From Lachnospiraceae bacterium (lineage in GTDB: Bacteria > Bacillota > Clostridia > Lachnospirales > Lachnospiraceae): a DNA stretch of 34,058 bases. Positions 6,981 through 13,966 of this stretch are shown piece by piece. Within the stretch, counting starts at the first letter, position 1, and each line of letters starts with the position of its first letter. The position numbers and the translations under genes were made by a program. The stretch covers positions 1 to 34,058 of the forward strand of contig JAEETA010000026.1 of NCBI GenBank assembly GCA_016286555.1. The letters are read 5' to 3'. The notes beneath the pieces were generated by a model. That model did not search any database. It was not told the origin of the DNA and saw only the letters and a program-made list of their open reading frames with translations.

Positions 6981-9761
6981 ATGTTGAGAGAAACCAGAGT
7001 AAAAAACGGCGCCCTGCGGGGCCTTCCGGGAAATGATCCCAGGATCACTTCATATAAGGGAATCCCCTTTGCCGCGCCCCCCGTCGGAGAAAATAGATGG
7101 AAAAAGCCCCAGCCCTGTCCCGATTGGGAAGGCACCAGAGATGCCTTTTCATTCGGCCCCATCTCCGCTCAGGATCAGCCCGGACTGGGCACCGACATCT
7201 ATTGCAGAGAATGGCATGTGGATGCAGGAATCGGAAACAGCGAGGACTGCCTGTATCTGAACGTCTGGACGCCCGCTAAAGCCAATGACGAAAAACTGCC
7301 TGTTCTGGTGTGGTATTACGGCGGTGCCTTCCAGTGGGGCTATACCGCAGAAATGGAGTTTAACGGCGAAGCTCTGGCAAAAAAAGGCATTGTGGTGGTG
7401 AGTATTGCCTACCGTCTCGGTGCTTTCGGCTACATGGCCCACAAGGAGCTGACTGAGGAAGATCCCGAGGCGCCCTCCAATTTCGGTCTCCTGGACCAGC
7501 GTGCAGGACTGCACTGGGTATACGAGAACATCGCAGCCTTCGGCGGAGATCCCGAGAGGATCACCATCGCAGGCCAGAGTGCAGGCGGTGCCAGCGTGCT
7601 ACATCAGCTGACCCATGAGCAAAACTTTAACATCATCAAGGGGGCCGTGATCCTCAGCGGTATCATTCGGATCCCCGATTCCGAAGCGGATATCTTCAAG
7701 GCAAAAACCCTCTCCCAGGCAGAGGATCTGGGAGCAAAATTCCTGGATTTCCTGGGTGTCTCCTCCATCGAGGAAGCCAGAAAGATCGAGACGAAGGAAC
7801 TCCTGTCCAAATACAATGCTTTTACGGCAGAGAACTTCAGAATGTTTCCAATGGTGGACGGCGTCTTCTGCAAGGGAGATCCCCACGACAGACTGATGAA
7901 CGGTGACTGTGCACAGTTTCCCATCATTGCGGGAAATACCGCAGACGAGTTCAGCCCCATGGGCATCAATCTGGTGGAAAACAGCGTCAAATACGTCTTT
8001 GACGAAGCCATCAAAAAGGGCACGGACCGAAAGTTTTACTATTATCGTTTTGATCCCGACATCCCCGGAGACGGACACGAAGGCGATTCCTATCCCGGTA
8101 CCTTCCACTCCTGTGACCTGTGGTTCTGGTTCCACAACCTGGAAAAATGCCACAGGCCTTACACCGGCAGACATTTTGACCTGGAAGAGCAAATGAGCGA
8201 TTACTTCGTTCATTTCATCAAAACCGGGGATCCCAACGGCGCAGGGAATGATGGAAACCCTCTTCCCGCATGGCTCCCCTACACCACATCCGATCCCAAT
8301 GAGATGGAATTCCTGGGCTACGGCGCTGTTCCGAAAAAACAGGGTGGCATTCGGCAGAATACCAGAAAGCAGGCTGTGAATCCTTATCTTCCTTCCTGGG
8401 AATATATTCCCGACGGCGAGCCCTATGTCTTCGGCGACAGGGTCTATGTCTACGGTTCTCATGATATCTTCGGCGGAGAGACTTTCTGTCTGGGGGACTA
8501 TGTGTGCTGGTCCGCACCCGTAAATGATCTGGGGAACTGGAAATACGAAGGCGTGATCTATCCCAAGACTACAGATCCACTGAACAAAGACGGTCATATG
8601 TGCCTCTATGCACCGGATGTCACCGTTGGTCCCGACGGAAGATATTACCTCTACTACGTACTGGATAAGGTCAGTGTAGTCTCCGTTGCTGTGGCAGACA
8701 CTCCTGCAGGTCCCTATTCCTTCTACGGCTACGTCCATTACGCAGACGGCACAAAGCTGGGTAACAAAGCGGGCGATGAGCCTCAGTTTGATCCCGGTGT
8801 TCTCACGGAAGGGGATACCACCTATCTCTTCACCGGATTTGCAGGCCACGGTGACGCTTCCAGACACGGTGCGATGCTTACCCTTCTGGACAAGGACATG
8901 CTCACCGTAAAGAAAGATCCCGTGATCGTCGTGCCCGGAGACGTTTACAGCAAGGGCACTGAATACGAAGGTCATGCCTTCTTTGAGGCACCTTCCATCC
9001 GAAAGCACGACGACACCTACTACTTCATCTACTCCTCCGAGGTCATGCACGAGCTGTGCTATGCAACGAGTAAATCCCCCGAGGGACCTTTTGCCTACGG
9101 CGGTGTCATCGTCAGCAACTGCGACCTGCACATCGATACCTACAAGGATCCATCCATGCCCGCTGCTTTCGGCGCCAACAACCACGGCAGCATCGTGGAG
9201 ATTGCCGGAAAATGGTACATCTTCTACCACAGACATACGAACGGCACCTGGTTCTCCAGACAGGGCTGTGCCGAACCCATCACCTTTACCGAGGATGGCG
9301 CCATCCCTCAGGCAGAGATCACATCCTGCGGCTTGAACGGAGGTCCTCTCTCCGACATCGGTGAGTATCCCGCATACATCGCCTGCCATCTCTTCACGAA
9401 AGAGCATATGATCTACGTAGAGCCCGGCTGTCCCAGAGTGGTGCAGGAAGGCGGCGATGACGTACAGAAGCCCGGATACATCAAGGGCATTTGTGACGGC
9501 ACTGTCATCGGCTTTAAATACTTTGCTTTTGAAAATGCAACGGGGCTCAGGATCAGATCCAGAGCTTACTGCAACGGTGTCTTTGAGATCAGCACTTCCA
9601 TCGGCGGCGAAGTCATCGGCCGCATCCGGGTAGAAAATTACAATGTCTGGACGCCCGGAGAAACTCCCTTTACCGCACCCGTAAACGGAACACTGCCCCT
9701 CTACCTCACCTATCGCGGAAGCGGAACGCCCAGCCTTGCATCTGTCGAGATCCTGCATTGA
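6981..9761 (+). CDS. Type-B carboxylesterase fused to GH43 glycosidase
   Basis: The protein has 926 residues and is a two-enzyme fusion. Residues 1-450 are a type-B carboxylesterase: signature EDCLYLNVWTP (88-98), oxyanion-loop YYGGAF (112-117), nucleophile S200 in GQSAGG, acid E323 (ADEF) and likely base H376 (GTFHSCD). Residues 465-790 are a five-bladed GH43 domain with catalytic candidates D478 (YIPDGEP), D546 (YAPDVT) and E669 (FFEAPS), so both active sites look intact. Residues about 800-926 are a beta-rich end resembling a CBM6-type module. There is no signal peptide, so it should act in the cytoplasm on imported esterified (acetyl or feruloyl) arabino/xylo-oligosaccharides; the exact substrate is inferred. 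AGGAGG sits 5 bases before ATG. It is the only rightward gene and is convergent with the GGDEF gene. Confidence 0.93.
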   Translation: MLRETRVKNGALRGLPGNDPRITSYKGIPFAAPPVGENRWKKPQPCPDWEGTRDAFSFGPISAQDQPGLGTDIYCREWHVDAGIGNSEDCLYLNVWTPAKANDEKLPVLVWYYGGAFQWGYTAEMEFNGEALAKKGIVVVSIAYRLGAFGYMAHKELTEEDPEAPSNFGLLDQRAGLHWVYENIAAFGGDPERITIAGQSAGGASVLHQLTHEQNFNIIKGAVILSGIIRIPDSEADIFKAKTLSQAEDLGAKFLDFLGVSSIEEARKIETKELLSKYNAFTAENFRMFPMVDGVFCKGDPHDRLMNGDCAQFPIIAGNTADEFSPMGINLVENSVKYVFDEAIKKGTDRKFYYYRFDPDIPGDGHEGDSYPGTFHSCDLWFWFHNLEKCHRPYTGRHFDLEEQMSDYFVHFIKTGDPNGAGNDGNPLPAWLPYTTSDPNEMEFLGYGAVPKKQGGIRQNTRKQAVNPYLPSWEYIPDGEPYVFGDRVYVYGSHDIFGGETFCLGDYVCWSAPVNDLGNWKYEGVIYPKTTDPLNKDGHMCLYAPDVTVGPDGRYYLYYVLDKVSVVSVAVADTPAGPYSFYGYVHYADGTKLGNKAGDEPQFDPGVLTEGDTTYLFTGFAGHGDASRHGAMLTLLDKDMLTVKKDPVIVVPGDVYSKGTEYEGHAFFEAPSIRKHDDTYYFIYSSEVMHELCYATSKSPEGPFAYGGVIVSNCDLHIDTYKDPSMPAAFGANNHGSIVEIAGKWYIFYHRHTNGTWFSRQGCAEPITFTEDGAIPQAEITSCGLNGGPLSDIGEYPAYIACHLFTKEHMIYVEPGCPRVVQEGGDDVQKPGYIKGICDGTVIGFKYFAFENATGLRIRSRAYCNGVFEISTSIGGEVIGRIRVENYNVWTPGETPFTAPVNGTLPLYLTYRGSGTPSLASVEILH

Positions 9762-9796
9762 GGAAAACAGAATTCTCAGAAAGAACAAATGAAGCT

Positions 9797-9835
9797 GAAA
9801 AAGACCTCCGTCCGATCCGGACAGAGGTCTTTTTC
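9797..9835. terminator. Bidirectional intrinsic terminator
   Basis: A 12-bp perfect stem (9797-9808 with 9824-9835, GAAAAAGACCTC and complement) encloses an inner 5-bp stem (GTCCG/CGGAC, 9810-9814 with 9818-9822). The stem starts with A and ends with T runs, so it can stop transcripts from both the esterase-GH43 gene (+) and the GGDEF gene (-), whose ends converge here. Confidence 0.92.
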
Positions 9836-9851
9836 TCTCATACAATCATGA

Positions 9852-11783
9852 TCAATCTTCTTTTTTCGCTTCTTCCCCACGAGGCTTTCTGCGGTCGATG
9901 CGCATATGCATCTCTTTCTTGATCTCGTACATCTCCTTGTCGGCTTCACGGATGTAATCCTGGAGAGTTGCGGTAGGACGGGTATCGGGATCACTGACCA
10001 CATAACCGATACTGACGGAGATGTCATAAGGATTTACTTTCTCGCCGTTGACCTTCTCCAGATATCCCAGAATCCCTTCCTTCATTCCAGAGGCCTTCGC
10101 TTTGTCGCAATCCGGTGCGATGATCAGGAACTCATCACCGCCGAAACGCACCGCAATGGTATTCTCGGAAACATTTTCATTGATGGCGGCCACAACGGTA
10201 CGGATGGCATTGTCTCCGTGGAGATGCCCGTGCACGTCATTGATCCGCTTCATGTAGTTGATGTCCACGAACATTACCGTGACTTGGGAGTGATCCTTCA
10301 GGCTCTCTTCATAGAGCGGCAATGCTTTGGCTTCATATCCGAAGCGGTTATAGAGACCCGTCATCTGATCCTTGTCATAGAGGGTCTTCAGTCGCAGATT
10401 CGTCCGCATGAGGCGGATGGACTGCTGAAGTTTCTCCATGTAAGGATAAAGCATATCCTCCTGAATGAGATAAGGGAAATCCATCAGGACCACATATCCA
10501 TAGTTGTTCTCAAAATAATGCATAGGCATAAAGAAGTAGACATGATGCTCGCCTTCCTTCTTTTCATACCCGGGAACGATCATGTGAGGACTGATGGGAA
10601 GCCCGCGAACTACTTTTCCATTGACCAGGCATATCAGTTCTTCCATGCCTGCAATGTTTCCATGATTCCAGATGCCCTCTTCACTGGTCATTACATCCCG
10701 GAAATAATCCTTGCTGACACAGATATAAAATCCCTCTCCCTCAAACTGATGGTTCAGGGTGTAATGCTCGGAAACGGTATCCTTCAGAACGCTGTAGCTG
10801 GGCATATCTGTGAGGTATGCACGCATGACACGTTCATTCTGCTCCAGGAGCTTTGCGTCGATATTCCGTCTGTAGGAATGCCGGCAATACAGGATCCTGG
10901 CAGCTTCGTAATCGATCTCTCCCTTACATCCGCAGCTCTCACCACAGGAGAAGGTGGACTTCACCAGTTCTCTGGGAACACCCGTCTCTTCTCCACGGAT
11001 CTGCCGAAAAATGATCTCACAGGCTTTTTCTGCGATATTCTTATAATTCTGCTCTACGGAGGAAAGGGCGGGATAAAAACTCTTCCCCTCGCGGCTGCTG
11101 TCAAAACCGGTAACTATGATATCCTGGGGCGCCAGAATGCCCCGATCCTCCAGTCCTGTGCAGGCTGCCATGGCCATGATGTCATTGGCACAGATGAAGG
11201 CATCCGGCATAGGCTTTCCGGAATCCACCAGATTGTCAATGAGTTTAATGGTGTGACGATTGGTCCACCTGCCATAGGCGATATTTTCCTCAGGAAGAGA
11301 AAGGCCGTGGGCTTCCAGGGATTCCTTCGTCACACGAAGTCTGGCAATACTGTCCACATGATCCGGCGTACCGCCGATGAAAAAGACATTCTTCACCCCG
11401 TGATGCTCAATGAGATGATCCACCAGTTCCCGCATGCCTTCGTCATTGCTGCAGCTTACGGAAGGAATTCCGTCAATCTCCATGCCGACGCTGACCACGG
11501 GTACATTTTTGGCTTTTGCCTTCTGACAGATGGATACCGCAGTCTCGGGGGAATTCAGTGCAGTGGAAAAAACGATGACACCGTCATAATCGTCGGGTGC
11601 GATCAGTTCATAGATATGCAGTTCCCCCTCCACCAGCCGGTGCTGATCGCTGTAGGAGGCAAAACTGATAAAGACAAAAACGTCGAAGTCTTCTTTGGAT
11701 GCGTATTCTTCTATTCCCTTTAATGCGGCCAGGAGGGAATCCATATTCCATCCGTTTCCGCAAACGGCAATCTTCTTTTTCAT
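9852..11783 (-). CDS. Sugar-binding-protein-like domain fused to GGDEF (diguanylate cyclase)
   Basis: The protein has 643 residues. Residues 1-275 are a LacI/periplasmic-binding-protein-type ligand domain (GVIVFST, FFIGGTPDHVDS, ICANDIMAMAAC, DIIVTGFDSS) but without the LacI helix-turn-helix and without signal peptide or membrane segments, so it should bind a sugar inside the cell. A Cys cluster (C280, C284, C286) and a region of about 170 residues follow. The GGDEF domain occupies about 465-620 with metal-site D507 (FVDIN), INDVHGHLHGD and an intact GGDEF (548-552), predicting conversion of two GTP to c-di-GMP. The inhibitory I-site RxxD is replaced by SENT. It lies 83 bases after the EIIC-EAL gene, with a possible own -10. 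Related architectures are common in Lachnospiraceae, as far as I recall. Confidence 0.9.
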   Translation of the reverse strand: MKKKIAVCGNGWNMDSLLAALKGIEEYASKEDFDVFVFISFASYSDQHRLVEGELHIYELIAPDDYDGVIVFSTALNSPETAVSICQKAKAKNVPVVSVGMEIDGIPSVSCSNDEGMRELVDHLIEHHGVKNVFFIGGTPDHVDSIARLRVTKESLEAHGLSLPEENIAYGRWTNRHTIKLIDNLVDSGKPMPDAFICANDIMAMAACTGLEDRGILAPQDIIVTGFDSSREGKSFYPALSSVEQNYKNIAEKACEIIFRQIRGEETGVPRELVKSTFSCGESCGCKGEIDYEAARILYCRHSYRRNIDAKLLEQNERVMRAYLTDMPSYSVLKDTVSEHYTLNHQFEGEGFYICVSKDYFRDVMTSEEGIWNHGNIAGMEELICLVNGKVVRGLPISPHMIVPGYEKKEGEHHVYFFMPMHYFENNYGYVVLMDFPYLIQEDMLYPYMEKLQQSIRLMRTNLRLKTLYDKDQMTGLYNRFGYEAKALPLYEESLKDHSQVTVMFVDINYMKRINDVHGHLHGDNAIRTVVAAINENVSENTIAVRFGGDEFLIIAPDCDKAKASGMKEGILGYLEKVNGEKVNPYDISVSIGYVVSDPDTRPTATLQDYIREADKEMYEIKKEMHMRIDRRKPRGEEAKKED

Positions 11784-11795
11784 GAAATGCTATCC

Positions 11796-11842
11796 AAACT
11801 GTTGCGGGGTTTACAGTTTCAACAACCAAAAACCATATTATA
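11796..11842 (-). promoter_or_regulatory. Possible internal promoter and 5' hairpin of the GGDEF gene
   Basis: In the 83-base gap before the GGDEF gene, TATAAT (11837-11842, minus strand) could serve as a -10, but no good -35 is seen 16-18 bases upstream. Downstream of it a 7-bp stem AAACTGT/ACAGTTT (11796-11802 with 11813-11819) encloses a C/G-rich loop, with no T run, just ahead of the start codon. It may tune translation. The ribosome binding site (GGAT) is weak. Confidence 0.35.
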
Positions 11843-11866
11843 TTTTACCTTAAAAATCCCTATCCA

Positions 11867-13966
11867 TCAAGAACTCTGTGGTCCGGAGACCAGAACGGCT
11901 CTGGAAACGGCAGGGCTGTAGAGATATCCCTGATAAAGGTCGCAGCCAATATCCGCAAGGGCATTGCGCTGCTCCTCAGTTTCCACATATTCCGCGATGA
12001 TGGTAAAGTCCAGGGACTGGGACAGATATACGATAGAGTTGATGATCTCCTTGGCTCTGTCGTTGTCCAGGATAGCTCCCACCAGGCTGCCGTCCAGCTT
12101 CACGATATCAAACTGGTTGTACTGCAGATACTGCAGAGAGGTATGACCCATATTAAAATCATCCAGGGCAAAGGTATAGCCGAAGGAACGGATCTTTCCC
12201 ATGAGATCCGCCGTCTCCTCCGTGGTCACCAGGTCCGTATCCTCCGTAATCTCCAGACAGATATTGCCGGAACGGAGCTTGTAACGATCCGCCAGATCCC
12301 GGAGAAAATCGATAAAACGCTTATCATACAGAGTGGTGACGGTGACATTGATGCTGAGAATGAATTTATCCCCGAAGCGGCGCCGCAGGGCGAAGGAATC
12401 ATACACCGAGCGCTCGATGATGTAAGTTTCCAGATCATAGAGATCTCCGCTTTCCTTGGCCACCTCGATCACCAAAGGAGGCGCGATGACGCCGTATTGC
12501 ATGTGATTCCAGCGAAGCAACGCCTCAGCACCGATGCATTTGCCGGCACGGTTGTACTGCGGCTGGTAAAAGATCAGCAAAGGATTTTCCGCCTTCTCTG
12601 TGGTGGTGTCGGGCGTAGACTGCACAAGCGCCACCTCCAGATCATTGGCCAGATGCTTAGCCAGCCGTCCAATGTTGCCCTCATAATCCGTCAGGGTAAG
12701 TTCCTCTCCCATCTCCTTGCTCTTGCCGAAGACGCCCAAAAGAGCCTCCAGGGAGGAAGAAAATTCATCATAGGACTTTTTCTCATTGAGCAGCACGAAA
12801 GGTGCGTAGCAGGCAGTGGAGATGGCGATGTTAAAGATCTGCACCAGCACGCCCATGAAGGATTCCGTAGCCATATAGCCGCTCATGAGCGGAGGCGTCG
12901 TCCAAACCACGGAATTGGTGACATAGGGAAGGAGCCCTGCTTTTGTCAGAAAAAAAGCATTGGAAAAGCACAGAATGGGACTCAGCAAAAAGGGGATCGC
13001 CATCATGGGATTGTAAATGATGGGAAATCCGAAGACCATCAGCTCGCTGATGTTAAAGATCCCGGGGATCAGCGCCATCTCGGACAGCCTTTTGGTGGAG
13101 TTGCGTTTTCCGAACAAAAGCATGGCACACAGCAGACCGATGGCACACCCGGTACCGCCCATGTTGACAAAAGTGTCAATAAAACTCTTGGATACGATCT
13201 CTCCGGGAATAATGGAGGTAAAGAGTTCCGTCGATACCTGATCCAGCACATTGTTCCCGTGAATGCCGAACCACCACATAACACTGATCAGCGTAATGTA
13301 AAGCAGTCCGCTGAAATAGGACCGATGCATCCGGACAAAAAGGGCATCCATGGCCTTCATGAACAGGTGCTGAACACTGTCCACATGGAAAACCATCATG
13401 ATAAAGTAATTGACCGCAGCAAAGCAAAGGGTGACACCCAGGAAGGGAAGCACCACATGCAGCGCTGCATTAAACTCGGAATCCGCACCGTCCACAAAGA
13501 CCATCTTGCGCTTTCTGGTGAGGGACTCAAACTTCTTAAACAGCCAGGAGCCCATGATGCCGGCCACCATGGCGCTGAAGACGCCTTGTCCGCTGAGGAG
13601 TGCCACATTAACCTCTCCGCCGGTAAACAATCCCACCAGAATGAAAAATCCGGTGAGGGAGGCAAGGAGGCTTCCGAAGCGAAACACCAGTCTGGAGCCC
13701 TCATCCGTTCGGTTCATATAGCTCAGGTTCAGGGCAATGGTGATATAAATGGCCAAGATACCCACAGTACCGCGCTGCACCGTAAGAATAATGTTACGGG
13801 GTGCGCCTCCCAGAAAGGTATCCAGGAAGTCCTGGTAAGCCACGATGGGGATCCCGTTAAAGAGCACCGTAAAGCTGCCGATGAACAGGATCGGGATCAC
13901 CATGGCCAGACTGGACTTGATTACTTTTGTTGTCAGTATGGACTTTGCTTTGATCCGTTCTTTCAT
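11867..13966 (-). CDS. PTS EIIC domain fused to EAL c-di-GMP phosphodiesterase
   Basis: The protein has 699 residues. Residues 1-410 are a multi-span PTS EIIC of the lactose/cellobiose family, with GIHG (H236) and the SELMVFGFPIIYNP signature (E308), the motifs that line the sugar site. After a soluble linker, residues 463-695 form an EAL domain: E481 (EALLRW), N540, E572 (LEITE), D602/D603, K623, E659 (AEYVET) and Q679 (YQGY). All metal and catalytic positions are present, but loop 6, normally DDFGTG, reads DDFNMG. No EIIA or EIIB gene is nearby, so it probably senses sugar rather than transports it and adjusts c-di-GMP hydrolysis. Its ATG overlaps the kinase stop by 4 bases (ATGA), indicating coupling. 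EIIC-EAL proteins have been noted in some Clostridia; the sugar is unknown. Confidence 0.9.
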   Translation of the reverse strand: MKERIKAKSILTTKVIKSSLAMVIPILFIGSFTVLFNGIPIVAYQDFLDTFLGGAPRNIILTVQRGTVGILAIYITIALNLSYMNRTDEGSRLVFRFGSLLASLTGFFILVGLFTGGEVNVALLSGQGVFSAMVAGIMGSWLFKKFESLTRKRKMVFVDGADSEFNAALHVVLPFLGVTLCFAAVNYFIMMVFHVDSVQHLFMKAMDALFVRMHRSYFSGLLYITLISVMWWFGIHGNNVLDQVSTELFTSIIPGEIVSKSFIDTFVNMGGTGCAIGLLCAMLLFGKRNSTKRLSEMALIPGIFNISELMVFGFPIIYNPMMAIPFLLSPILCFSNAFFLTKAGLLPYVTNSVVWTTPPLMSGYMATESFMGVLVQIFNIAISTACYAPFVLLNEKKSYDEFSSSLEALLGVFGKSKEMGEELTLTDYEGNIGRLAKHLANDLEVALVQSTPDTTTEKAENPLLIFYQPQYNRAGKCIGAEALLRWNHMQYGVIAPPLVIEVAKESGDLYDLETYIIERSVYDSFALRRRFGDKFILSINVTVTTLYDKRFIDFLRDLADRYKLRSGNICLEITEDTDLVTTEETADLMGKIRSFGYTFALDDFNMGHTSLQYLQYNQFDIVKLDGSLVGAILDNDRAKEIINSIVYLSQSLDFTIIAEYVETEEQRNALADIGCDLYQGYLYSPAVSRAVLVSGPQSS

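Noticed and set aside
7599..9845. 748-codon minus-strand frame opposite the esterase-GH43 gene
   Set aside because: The plus-strand frame carries two intact enzyme families; the minus frame has no recognisable motif and crosses the bidirectional terminator.
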